64,000 nucleotides of DNA, taken from Chitinophaga pollutisoli. Its GTDB lineage: Bacteria > Bacteroidota > Bacteroidia > Chitinophagales > Chitinophagaceae. Shown piece after piece: positions 8,601-17,013 of the stretch; the stretch's first letter is position 1; every line of letters begins with the position of its first letter. Where the stretch lies: positions 1,364,001-1,428,000 of the forward strand of contig NZ_CP149822.1 in assembly GCF_038396755.1 (NCBI RefSeq), in the 5' to 3' direction. Below the pieces are notes generated by a model. It made no database searches. It saw only the letters and a program-made list of their open reading frames with translations, and was not told the DNA's origin. Made by a program: the position numbers and the translations under genes.

Positions 8601-10736
8601 ATGCATCGTTTTTTACTCGCCTTACTATTCATCGGTTCCATCTGGCAACAGGCCATTGCCCAGGCCGTCCGCATCGCCTGCGTGGGCAACAGCATCACTT
8701 ACGGGTCCGGGGTATCCGACCGGGAGCATAACAGCTACCCCGCGCAGCTGCAAAACATGCTTGGGAAAGGCTATGTTGTCGGGAATTTCGGGCATAGCGG
8801 CGCTACCGCGCTGAAAGGGACCAACAACTCCTATTGGGACGCCAAAGCATATGCCGATGCCCTCGCTTTCCGGCCGGATATCGTTTTTATCAAGCTGGGC
8901 ACCAACGACAGCAAGCGCAGATATACCGATGAACGCGGGCATTTTGACGCCGACTATAAAGCGCTGAACGCTTCCTTCCGGCAGCTGCCATCCAAACCCA
9001 GGGTCGTTTTGTTGTTGCCCGTTGCGTCTTTCGTGACGGACACGGTGGGTGACAATGCGATTTATCAACAGTCGATCCGGCAGCATATTACGCCCCGCAT
9101 CCGGCAGATCGCGTATGAAGAAAAGCTGGACATCATCGATCTGTACCCGCTGTTCGCAGACAAACCCGATCTCTTTCCCGACAAAATCCATCCCTCATCC
9201 ATCGGCGCCACGCTGATCGCCAAACGCGTGTACGAACAAATGTCCGCCAAACCCGGCGCGCCTTTCGACATATTCCCGCGGATAAAGGAACCTAAAACCT
9301 TCAGTTCTTTTCATGGGTTCGAGTGCGCAGATTTCACTTCCGGGAACCGCGCCTGCAAAGTGGTGAAACCGAAGACGGTGGCGCCCGGCCGCCCCTGGAT
9401 CTGGCGCGCCCGGTTCTGGGGCCATGAACCGCAACTGGATATATCGCTGCTGGAACGAGGCTTCCACGTCGTGTATTGCGATGTGGCCGAGCTGTTCGGC
9501 AATTCCGCCGCCGTTATGGCTTGGAATAGTTTTTATAAACGGATGACCGGCGCCGGATTATCCGCAAAAGTGTCGCTGGAAGGCATGAGTCGCGGCGGCG
9601 TATACATTTACAACTGGGCGATCGCCAACCCCGGAAAGGTAGCCTGCATTTATGCAGACGCGCCCGTGCTCGACCTTAAAAGCTGGCCCGGCGGTTTCGG
9701 TAAAGGGCCCGGCAGCAAGGAAAACTGGGAAATTTTCAAAACTGATTATCAAATCACAGAAGCGCAGGCCGCCGCGTTCACCGGTTCACCGCTTGACAAT
9801 GCCGCCAAAATCGCCCGCCTCGGCATTCCTTTACTGCATGTGGTGGGAGATGCGGACGAAGTGGTTCCGGTGGATGAGAACACCGGTCCTTTCGAAGTAA
9901 AAATCAAAGCTGCCGGCGGGCATATCACCGTCATCCACAAACCCGGCGTCAAGCACCATCCGCATAGCCTGCAAGACCCCTCGCCTATCACGAACTTCAT
10001 CCTGTCCGCCACCGGCCTTAAAATCAACTTCGCCTCGATCGCCGCTCCGGGTGCGGAGTACAGGTCCGGCGCGGGATGGACGGAAGGCAAAGGCTGGTGG
10101 CAGCAATCCGCCAATATCAACAGCCTGCTTTCCGCCGGATCCGGGAAAGATATCGTTTTCCTGGGGAATTCCATTACACAGGGAACAGGCGGGCACAGGA
10201 CCTACGTCCCCTACAAACCCGGTTTCGCCGTATTCGACAGCCTCTTCGGGCAATATAAATGGGAAAGCGCCGGGATTTCGGGAGACAAAACGCAGCATAT
10301 ACTTTTCCGCCTGCAACAGGGCGCCTTCGCCTCCGCGCCGCCCAAAGTAATCGTGGTGTCTATCGGCGTTAACAACCTGCCCGCAGGCGACAGCCCGCAA
10401 GAGATCGCCACGGGCATCCTGGCGATCGCGGCGTGGATAAACAAGCATATGCCCAAAACGCATTTGATCCTTTCCGGCCCCTTGCCGACAGGTTTGCAAA
10501 AAGATGCGGAACGAAGGGTGCAGTATGATGAGATCCATGCCATCCTCGCTAAAAAATCCGCCGCGCAAAAGCGGTATACTTATTTCCCGCTGACGCAGGC
10601 ATTTGTGCAGGCAGACGGGAGCCTCAGCCCGGAGGACTATTCCTCCGACGGCATCCACCTTACAACAGGCGGTTACCGGAAATGGGCGCTGGCATTGCGA
10701 TCGGTGGTCATGAATTTGTTAAATTCGCAGCATTAA
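8601..10736 (+). CDS. Three-domain secreted hydrolase: SGNH esterase - alpha/beta hydrolase - SGNH esterase
   Basis: 711 residues from ATG 8601, chosen because it gives a signal peptide (MHRFLLALLFIGSIWQQAIA). Domain 1 (about 23-225) is a GDSL/SGNH esterase: block I GNSITYG with Ser31, block III KLGTND, and the Asp/His pair in DKIHPS. Domain 2 (about 230-475) looks like an alpha/beta hydrolase: nucleophile elbow GMSRGG (Ser330), then VVGDADEVVP and a late His in KHHPHS. Domain 3 (about 515-711) is a second SGNH domain with GNSITQG (Ser524), IGVNNLP and DGIHLT. The SGNH domains resemble sialate or acetylxylan esterases. Three potential catalytic centres on one exported chain suggest removal of several acyl decorations from a glycan. 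The next gene is a cupin-type regulator followed by a fucosidase, which fits a glycan role. The exact substrate is unknown. Confidence 0.85.
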   Translation: MHRFLLALLFIGSIWQQAIAQAVRIACVGNSITYGSGVSDREHNSYPAQLQNMLGKGYVVGNFGHSGATALKGTNNSYWDAKAYADALAFRPDIVFIKLGTNDSKRRYTDERGHFDADYKALNASFRQLPSKPRVVLLLPVASFVTDTVGDNAIYQQSIRQHITPRIRQIAYEEKLDIIDLYPLFADKPDLFPDKIHPSSIGATLIAKRVYEQMSAKPGAPFDIFPRIKEPKTFSSFHGFECADFTSGNRACKVVKPKTVAPGRPWIWRARFWGHEPQLDISLLERGFHVVYCDVAELFGNSAAVMAWNSFYKRMTGAGLSAKVSLEGMSRGGVYIYNWAIANPGKVACIYADAPVLDLKSWPGGFGKGPGSKENWEIFKTDYQITEAQAAAFTGSPLDNAAKIARLGIPLLHVVGDADEVVPVDENTGPFEVKIKAAGGHITVIHKPGVKHHPHSLQDPSPITNFILSATGLKINFASIAAPGAEYRSGAGWTEGKGWWQQSANINSLLSAGSGKDIVFLGNSITQGTGGHRTYVPYKPGFAVFDSLFGQYKWESAGISGDKTQHILFRLQQGAFASAPPKVIVVSIGVNNLPAGDSPQEIATGILAIAAWINKHMPKTHLILSGPLPTGLQKDAERRVQYDEIHAILAKKSAAQKRYTYFPLTQAFVQADGSLSPEDYSSDGIHLTTGGYRKWALALRSVVMNLLNSQH

Positions 10737-10758
10737 GTTTAATACTTCCATTACGAAT

Positions 10759-11376
10759 ATGCAACAGGAACCTCAACCCGAAGCAGTCAACAGCGGCCAG
10801 CTCGTTTACCATAAAATCGGCGGTCTCATCCGCCGTTACCGGAAAGACAAGGGTTTGAAACTGCTCGATCTTTCCGGTATAACAGGCATCAAATCGGCCA
10901 TGTTGTCCAAAATTGAAAACGGGCGGATGCTGCCAACGATCCCCACATTGTTTACCATCATCCAGAAACTGGGCATCAAACCGGAAACATTCTTCGCGGA
11001 GCTTAGTGCGGAAAACCATTTTCCCGGGTTCCTCCTCCTGCGGAAGGGGCAATACGCCAGTTACGTAAAAGAAGAAGGCGCGATTGGCTTCGAGTACCAG
11101 TCCATTCTTGAACATACCTTCGAAAGCGGCGCCTTCCAGCTGTCGTTGCTGACGCTCAGGCCCGGCGCACAACGCCCTGCCGTTACCACCGCCGCATACG
11201 AGATCGTATATGTGCTGCGGGGTCACCTGCAATACCAGCTGGAAGACCGGTTATTCGAATTAACCGAAGGCGACACGCTCTTTTTTGACGGCAATATTCC
11301 GCATATGCCGGTGCATACCGAAAATACAACGGTGCAATTGCTGGTGATGTACATCTTCGCCGAAATCAGCCGATAG
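10759..11376 (+). CDS. XRE-family transcriptional regulator with C-terminal cupin sensor domain
   Basis: 205 residues. A helix-turn-helix of the XRE/Cro type spans about residues 18-75 (IGGLIRRYRKDKGLKLLDLS, with SKIENGRMLPTIPTL in the recognition region). A cupin_2 fold spans about 125-200, with YEIVYVLRGHLQYQ, EGDTLFFDGNIPH and the late PVH. This HTH-cupin layout is common in regulators that bind a small metabolite in the cupin barrel. It starts 22 bases after the esterase stop on the same strand and could be cotranscribed with it. The interrupted fucosidase follows 157 bases later, so esterase and/or fucosidase are plausible targets. Ligand unknown. Confidence 0.88.
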   Translation: MQQEPQPEAVNSGQLVYHKIGGLIRRYRKDKGLKLLDLSGITGIKSAMLSKIENGRMLPTIPTLFTIIQKLGIKPETFFAELSAENHFPGFLLLRKGQYASYVKEEGAIGFEYQSILEHTFESGAFQLSLLTLRPGAQRPAVTTAAYEIVYVLRGHLQYQLEDRLFELTEGDTLFFDGNIPHMPVHTENTTVQLLVMYIFAEISR

Positions 11377-11533
11377 CCATGCTTTGACACTTCGCGGCCA
11401 TCACCGTTGTTTTGCCAATGACAGAATTATGCCATTTTCTACATGTATTTTGACATTTGGCGCATTAATCCGGTGAAGGTTCACCAATATCCCCTCCGTC
11501 AGCTATCTTTATTACTGTCTTTATTTGATTTGT

Positions 11534-12598
11534 ATGAAAAAATCACTCTTCCTGTTGTGCGCTTTTGCGTCCCTGCAGGCCATCGGGCAGCAGACTTCCA
11601 ACACCATCGCCGTGGCGCCGGGCGATTCGCATGAAGCCATCATCCGGAAAGCGGCGCACGTTGTGCCCACGCGGAATCAATACGCCGCGTTGCAAAATGA
11701 ATTCATCGCATTCATCCATTTCGGGCCTAATACTTTTACGCGGATGGAATGGGGCAACGGGAAGGAAGATCCCGCCATCTTCGCCCTGCAAAACCTTGAC
11801 ACCGACCAGTGGTGCGCGGCGATGAAAGCGGCGGGCATGAAGATGGTGATCATCACCGTGAAGCACCACGACGGGTTCGTGCTCTGGCAAAGCCGGTATA
11901 CAAAGCACGGTATCATGAGCACGGGCTTCCGCAATGGCAAAGGCGACATCCTCCGCAACCTATCCGCTTCGCTGAAGAAGTACGGCCTGAAGCTCGGCAT
12001 ATACCTTTCTCCTGCCGACCTGTTCCAGATCGAAAACGCGGAAGGGCTGTACGGCAACCTCAGCAAATACACGCAAAGGACTATCCCACGCGCCGTGGCC
12101 GGGAGGCCTTTCGCCAACAAAACCACATTTACCTTCGAGGTCGACGATTACAACGAATACTTCCTCAACCAGCTTTTCGAATTGCTGACCGAATACGGGC
12201 CCGTGCATGAAGTATGGTTCGATGGCGCACACCCCAAAACCAAAGGCGGCCAGCAGTATAATTACGCAGCCTGGAAAAAGCTCATCCACACCCTCGCGCC
12301 GAAAGCGGTGATTTTCGGGAAAGAAGACGTGCGCTGGTGCGGCAACGAAGCCGGCAGAACGCGTGCGGAAGAGTGGAACATCATTCCTTATGCCATGAAT
12401 CCCGCCACTGCCACCAACTTCCCTGATCTGGAAGCCGATTCCCTTGGCCAGCGCGATAAATTGTACAGCGCAAAATTCCTGCACTACCAGCAGGCGGAAA
12501 CCAATACTTCCATCCGGGAAGGCTGGTTTTACCGCGACGATACCCGGCAGAAAGTGCGCAGCGCCGACGACGTGTTCGATATCTACGAGCGCTACTAA
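11534..12598 (+). pseudogene. GH29 alpha-L-fucosidase, N-terminal part, cut by the mobile element
   Basis: Starts at ATG 11534 (the upstream TTG at 11525 is less likely) with signal peptide MKKSLFLLCAFASLQA. The GH29 catalytic barrel is evident: FIAFIHFGPNTFTRMEW, VIITVKHHDGFVLW, LKLGIYLSP, and the nucleophile Asp in EVWFDGAHP. The frame breaks off after DIYER: the next codon is formed partly by inserted DNA and the product stops at TAA 12596, giving 354 residues. The normal continuation SVGGNSTFLLNIPPN is found 17.4 kb away at 29976. The truncated chain lacks the last barrel strand and all C-terminal binding domains and is unlikely to be active. A second, intact GH29 gene lies at 56983. Confidence 0.92.
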
Positions 12599-12610
12599 AC
12601 AGGACAAATG
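12591..12610. other. attL: left junction of the integrated element
   Basis: Fucosidase codons GAG CGC T end at 12593; foreign DNA begins at 12594. The trinucleotide GCT (12591-12593) recurs at the right junction (29974-29976). The first 17 element bases (12594-12610) form an imperfect dyad with the last element bases, as expected for a serine-integrase attP arm. Confidence 0.8.
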
Positions 12611-14121
12611 AAATTTATTTTCGTTTGTCCTGTTCTTTTTAGGGCTAATTCGTTGTTTATCTGAAAGATATATTTGGCAATTACATTCATTCGGGCGGTT
12701 CGATATGATTTTCCGTCAAACTCCAAACTTTCGGGAAATATTGAACCAATTACCGCTCTCTTCGTGTAAATTTCGCCCTCTCGGTACAGTTTCGGGATAT
12801 TGACGATACTATGCAAAGCTCTATCCAATGTTTTGTTGATGTCGAAGCCCTTGGTGTCTGAACCGTCCTTACTCAACTGTTCTTCTAAAGTCTCGATTTT
12901 CTCCTTACATTCTTTTTTGATGTCAAGATATTCTTCATCGTCTATCGTTTCAGAAAGCAGTTTGCTACGTGCAACCGAAAGTCTTGCATTGAGCTTGTCT
13001 ATTTCTTGTGCTATCCGCTTCTTCTCGATCGTTGGATCCTGCACAAATTTCTTGTAGTTGTCCAACAGCAGTTTTTTGAGAACGTTCTTTATGCCGCTGT
13101 TCAGTTCTAACTGATGTATGCCCTTTTCAAAAATATCATTAGCAACTTCAGCTTTTTGACGGAAACCACAAGCAGAAACACAATGGTAATAGTAGTAGCG
13201 GTTCGTTCTGCCTTTGGATGCACTGCCTGTCAGGTTGCGACCGCAGTCAGAACATATCAAGAAACCTCTTAAAGGCAAATTGACATCTGAAAGTATTTTG
13301 GTATTCGGACGTTCCTTTCTTTTGTTTCCACTCAATACATACTGTACTTTGTTGAAAAGTTCTTCGGATACAAGCGGCTCGTGCTGTCCCTGTACCAGAT
13401 GTGCTTCTTCGTCCTGAAATTTCGCTATGAATATTTTCCCACAGTACAGAGGGTTTCGAATAGCGACGTGAAATGCACTTCGGCTTAATTTTATTGGGCT
13501 TTGTGCATTCATTTTTTGTCGTATCTGGTCAGCAGCAAGTATGCCTTTTGACACTTCGTTGAATGCCCAGCGCATTGCGGAGGCTTCGGGTTCTTTTAAT
13601 GCTATATATTTTCTGCCGTCTTCTTTACTTCTGTTGATATAGCCGAAAGGAGCTTTCCCCATTAAACGTCCTTCTTTTCTTGCTCTGCGCATTCCGTAGA
13701 ATGTGTTCAATGCCCTGCGGTCGTTTTCTACTTCCGGGGCTGCCAGATAAATGGCAAGCATCATTTTGTTTTCGGGAATAGATAGATCTAAAGGTTGTTC
13801 GACTGCTTGTGGTTCTATGCCTAATTTGTTAAGTGTATTGATCATCTGATAGGCATCGCCTGCATTGCGGCTGAACCTATCCCATTTGGTAAACAGGACA
13901 AGGTCAGTCTTTGAACTTTTCTTTTTAAGGTTGCTCAACAGTTTCATCCATTGGGGACGGTTAAAGGTCTTGGCGGAATGATCTTCGTATATAACCTGAC
14001 CAACGGTAATCTTATTGGTCGCACAGTATCTTTTCAGACGTTCTTCCTGATCGCGTTGTGAATATCCCTTGTCTGCCTGTTCATCCGTGGAAACACGTAT
14101 GTATAAGTCTGCTCTCTTCAT
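12595..14121 (-). CDS. Large serine recombinase (integrase of the element)
   Basis: 508 residues. The N-terminal resolvase catalytic domain has LYIRVSTDEQ with nucleophile Ser11, then VLFTKWDRFSRN. A Recombinase domain follows (about 170-270; GKAPFGYINRS, NPLYCGKIF). A zinc ribbon with CSDCGRNLTG and a second Cys pair around YYYYHC lies near 300-330. A charged coiled coil (about 370-430) is typical of serine integrases. Its last codon touches the left element end, so the gene sits directly beside attL, as is usual. It catalyses site-specific integration and, with a directionality factor, excision. No such factor is recognisable, although the 53-residue ORF just upstream is a candidate. Start ATG 14121 has no clear ribosome site, which is normal in this phylum. 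Confidence 0.95.
   Translation of the reverse strand: MKRADLYIRVSTDEQADKGYSQRDQEERLKRYCATNKITVGQVIYEDHSAKTFNRPQWMKLLSNLKKKSSKTDLVLFTKWDRFSRNAGDAYQMINTLNKLGIEPQAVEQPLDLSIPENKMMLAIYLAAPEVENDRRALNTFYGMRRARKEGRLMGKAPFGYINRSKEDGRKYIALKEPEASAMRWAFNEVSKGILAADQIRQKMNAQSPIKLSRSAFHVAIRNPLYCGKIFIAKFQDEEAHLVQGQHEPLVSEELFNKVQYVLSGNKRKERPNTKILSDVNLPLRGFLICSDCGRNLTGSASKGRTNRYYYYHCVSACGFRQKAEVANDIFEKGIHQLELNSGIKNVLKKLLLDNYKKFVQDPTIEKKRIAQEIDKLNARLSVARSKLLSETIDDEEYLDIKKECKEKIETLEEQLSKDGSDTKGFDINKTLDRALHSIVNIPKLYREGEIYTKRAVIGSIFPESLEFDGKSYRTARMNVIAKYIFQINNELALKRTGQTKINFICPV
12598..12640 (+). terminator. Perfect 11-bp inverted repeat at the left element end; terminator-like
   Basis: AACAGGACAAA (12598-12608) pairs perfectly with TTTGTCCTGTT (12624-12634) over a 15-base loop, followed by CTTTTT. 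On the plus strand it would end transcripts entering from the truncated fucosidase. It also overlaps the attP arm, so it may instead be a recombinase-binding feature. Confidence 0.55.
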
Positions 14122-14178
14122 TGCTAATCTCTTTAAATGGATAATGTGTCTTGGGGATTAGCTAATTTACGAAATAAA

Positions 14179-14340
14179 TCATTCAACATCAAAGCATTCC
14201 CGAATTACGATCATCGTAAGGTTATACAGGAATTCCATGATCAGTTCGGCTTCTTCCTGCCCCACATCAATACCTTCTTTACGGAGAAGCTCCATTGCTT
14301 CTTCGATAGGTATTCTTTCTATTTCTTTTTTCTCCTGCAT
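14179..14340 (-). CDS. Small acidic protein (53 aa) upstream of the serine recombinase
   Basis: A short frame on the minus strand runs from ATG 14338-14340 to TGA 14179-14181, directly ahead of the recombinase gene (57-base gap). The product begins MQEKKEIERIPIEEAMELLR and continues as an amphipathic, Glu-rich, probably all-helical protein. I do not recognise a named family. Position and codon pattern suggest a real gene, whereas the plus-strand frame over the same bases is hydrophobic nonsense. A role in recombination directionality or regulation is possible but purely positional. Confidence 0.6.
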   Translation of the reverse strand: MQEKKEIERIPIEEAMELLRKEGIDVGQEEAELIMEFLYNLTMIVIRECFDVE

Positions 14341-14415
14341 TGCCTAACTTTTTGTTCTGACTAAAGTTAGGTGGGTAAGTAAGTCGGGCTTTCAATGTTG
14401 CACTCAGAGGTAGCA

Positions 14416-14431
14416 TTTGGCGTTCAGTGGC
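14416..14431 (+). repeat. 16-bp repeat TTTGGCGTTCAGTGGC, copy 1
   Basis: Exact copies also lie at 20388-20403 and 20738-20753, all in non-coding gaps of the element. Copies 1 and 3 share extra context (TAG before and CA after). Function unknown. Confidence 0.8.
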
Positions 14432-14545
14432 ACGTTACTTATTGTGTTGCATAGCATTACACTAAAAAGCTTTTAGTATCTTTACGGTTTATTTACAGAG
14501 GTCTATTTTGCAAATATTACATAGCAAAATAACCTAAACAAATAA

Positions 14546-15505
14546 ATGGTATTAATGGCAAATAAATCTCACCTAAAATTCTTAAGCGAAAAACAATTGT
14601 CTGAAGTTAAAGACTTTAAGTACAATTATGGTCCTATTGATAAAGAAGAGGAAGATAATATACCCAAAAACTATAATATATTAGCATCATCATTTCGGAC
14701 AGATTTAAATAATCTCAACTCTGACATAAAAAAGAAATACAGAGAAAAGGATACCACATTGGACATACCCTATGATATTGACTACATTAAAATAACTTTT
14801 CAAGGGATTTTTGCGATTAAAGATACTTGGGAAAAGTATTATAATGATTTTGGATTAGAAGCAGCAGCTTTTTATGATTTTGCTAAAAAAGGATTATTTG
14901 CTGTTGCTGACCGTGGTAAGTTCCAAACGTTTATTACGAATATCCATAACTTCATCGAGTACGAATTAGAGGGAAACCACAATGTAAAATATTCAAATTA
15001 CCTTAAGTATATATCCAGTTTTGAATTATTAAGATCAAATGATATTTTAAAATTTGATTTGGAAAATGTTGGGAGTTTTGTATATCTGTCTATAATAGAT
15101 TTACCATTAGACGAGGAAGTTAAGCAACAGATTATCCAATCTCTGATTTCTTATATGGTTGATAATGACATCTATTATAGATATGATGCGGAAAATGAAA
15201 GAATAGAATTGCAAAATCCAACCTCTGAACAAATTCAAAAAATTGTCCAAAACTTTGATATAATCGAAAGTGCTACCTGCTCTGCATTTACGACCGTTAG
15301 ACCAAGTGAATTTAATACGGTAGAACGTCAATTTGGTTTTACAATCCAAAATGCAGGGGAAGATTTACCTATTGTTGGAATTATTGATACTGGAATTAGT
15401 CAACAAACAGCTTTAGCCCCTTTAATCATTAATGATACTACTTTTACGCTTGCAGGTAACCCGCTTATTGACCAAGCAGGGCGTAGAAGTGGGTTACATT
15501 TTTAG
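14546..15505 (+). CDS. S8 subtilisin-like serine protease, N-terminal part (frameshifted)
   Basis: This frame holds a mostly helical, unrecognised N-terminal region of about 270 residues, then the start of a subtilase domain with the catalytic Asp in IVGIIDTGIS (Asp281). The frame hits TAG at 15503 in a T5 run (15499-15503). One extra T gives GLHFLGHGTAVAG, the catalytic His motif, and continues through 15532-17013 for an 822-residue protein. The alternative start at 14555 (MANKSHLKF) is equally good. No signal peptide is seen, so the protease is probably cytoplasmic. It faces an AAA+ ATPase gene with overlapping 3' ends. Protease-ATPase pairs of this kind are plausible defence or quality-control modules, but no function is established here. 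Confidence 0.82.
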   Translation: MVLMANKSHLKFLSEKQLSEVKDFKYNYGPIDKEEEDNIPKNYNILASSFRTDLNNLNSDIKKKYREKDTTLDIPYDIDYIKITFQGIFAIKDTWEKYYNDFGLEAAAFYDFAKKGLFAVADRGKFQTFITNIHNFIEYELEGNHNVKYSNYLKYISSFELLRSNDILKFDLENVGSFVYLSIIDLPLDEEVKQQIIQSLISYMVDNDIYYRYDAENERIELQNPTSEQIQKIVQNFDIIESATCSAFTTVRPSEFNTVERQFGFTIQNAGEDLPIVGIIDTGISQQTALAPLIINDTTFTLAGNPLIDQAGRRSGLHF

Positions 15506-15531
15506 GGCATGGTACAGCAGTAGCAGGGTTA

Positions 15532-17013
15532 GTGGCTTTAGGTAAACATAACCATAGAAATAATTTTGAGGGCGATGTAATAGCAGATGCAAAATTACTT
15601 TCAATCAAAATCAGCGATAATGGCAACGGTTATATTTCAGAGGTCGATTTGCTAAAAATGCTATATGCCGTTAAGACTAAATATCCGGAAATCAGATTGT
15701 TTACATTAACCACTTGTTATGGTAATTTTATGTATAAAAATGAGGCTTTCTCCGACTATACTTACGCTTTGGATAAATTTGCCTATGAGACAAACAGTCT
15801 TATTTTAATTTGCACGGGAAATAACCTCAACTGTATTAATGAAAATACAAGCTATGACCTTTCCTATTTTCACGGCGACCACACCAATTTATCGACACCA
15901 GCGGATAGTCTAAATAATCTTACCGTTGGAGCTGCAGCCGACAACCTAAAAGATGGTGCTTTCTTGGGTATTGCCAACAGTAGAGAATTTCCAGCATTAT
16001 ACACAAGAAAAGGGCATATCGATTTGTCTACAATATACAATGCCAAGAAAACAAATAAAAACTATTTCAAGCCAGATGTAATAGAAAGTGGTGGAGATGT
16101 AGGATATTATAATGAAAATACTTTGGACTGGATGGATGAACCTGCACTTACATTATTATCAGCTCGTTCAGAAATCGGGATTATGCAGGAAGTTGGGACA
16201 AGTTTTGCAACTCCTTTGGTAGCTAATCTTGCAGCAAAAATTATAAAGAATTATCCTGCTCTATCAAATGAAAGCATAAAAGCCCTTATCGTTAATAGTG
16301 CTTCATTGAATTTAATTCCATTTGCAGATAATGTATCGAAATTAAGAAACAGAGTTGTAGGTAATGGTATAGCTAATGAATTTAGAAGTCTATATTCCGA
16401 CAATAATAGAGCAACACTTATTTTAGAAGATACAATTGAAAATAAGAAAATCAAGATTTATCCTATCAATTTCCCTGAATATTTGGTTAATGATGATTTA
16501 GGCAAGGTGAAGAAAAGATTAAAAATAACCGCTACATTATGTTTTAAATTTTTACCAATTAAGAATAATCAGCTTTCGTACAATCCTATTCACATGGCTT
16601 TCAGTATTTTTAAAAATCATTCTGCGGAAGATATTTTAAAGTCTGAAAAGAAAATCAAATCAAAATTACGAACAAACTTTGGATGGTCAGAAGATGGTAG
16701 GTTTCCAAATAAACCATTGCCGTATTCTAATACTCAAAAGGTTACCTTGCTAAATGTTACAGTTGACGATTTGGCAAATGAAACAAATACCTTTAAACTG
16801 GCTGTTCACGCTAAATTATCTGAACAAATTGTTGGGGGCTTACCTGAAAATTATCCCACAGAATTTCCGTTTTCAATAGTATTAACAATAGAAGAAACTA
16901 TCAAGAAAAGTACAGGAAAACTATACGATGAAATTCAGTTGGTAAATGAAGTTGAAGCACTCCAAGACCTTAACCTTGACGCAGGATTAGAAGCAGAAGC
17001 ATTAGACGTTTAA
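15532..17013 (+). CDS. S8 subtilisin-like serine protease, catalytic and C-terminal part
   Basis: Continuation of the frame at 14546. The open frame actually extends back past the His motif GHGTAVAGLVALG at 15505; the GTG at 15532 is only a nominal start. The oxyanion-hole Asn lies in LICTGNN and the nucleophile Ser in GTSFATPLVANLAAKI (about residue 552 of the joined protein). With Asp281 and His in the upstream segment, the triad is complete. About 250 residues follow the catalytic domain and may be a beta-rich substrate or partner domain (family not recognised). The stop at 17011-17013 lies inside the ATPase gene's last codons on the other strand. Confidence 0.85.
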   Translation: MALGKHNHRNNFEGDVIADAKLLSIKISDNGNGYISEVDLLKMLYAVKTKYPEIRLFTLTTCYGNFMYKNEAFSDYTYALDKFAYETNSLILICTGNNLNCINENTSYDLSYFHGDHTNLSTPADSLNNLTVGAAADNLKDGAFLGIANSREFPALYTRKGHIDLSTIYNAKKTNKNYFKPDVIESGGDVGYYNENTLDWMDEPALTLLSARSEIGIMQEVGTSFATPLVANLAAKIIKNYPALSNESIKALIVNSASLNLIPFADNVSKLRNRVVGNGIANEFRSLYSDNNRATLILEDTIENKKIKIYPINFPEYLVNDDLGKVKKRLKITATLCFKFLPIKNNQLSYNPIHMAFSIFKNHSAEDILKSEKKIKSKLRTNFGWSEDGRFPNKPLPYSNTQKVTLLNVTVDDLANETNTFKLAVHAKLSEQIVGGLPENYPTEFPFSIVLTIEETIKKSTGKLYDEIQLVNEVEALQDLNLDAGLEAEALDV

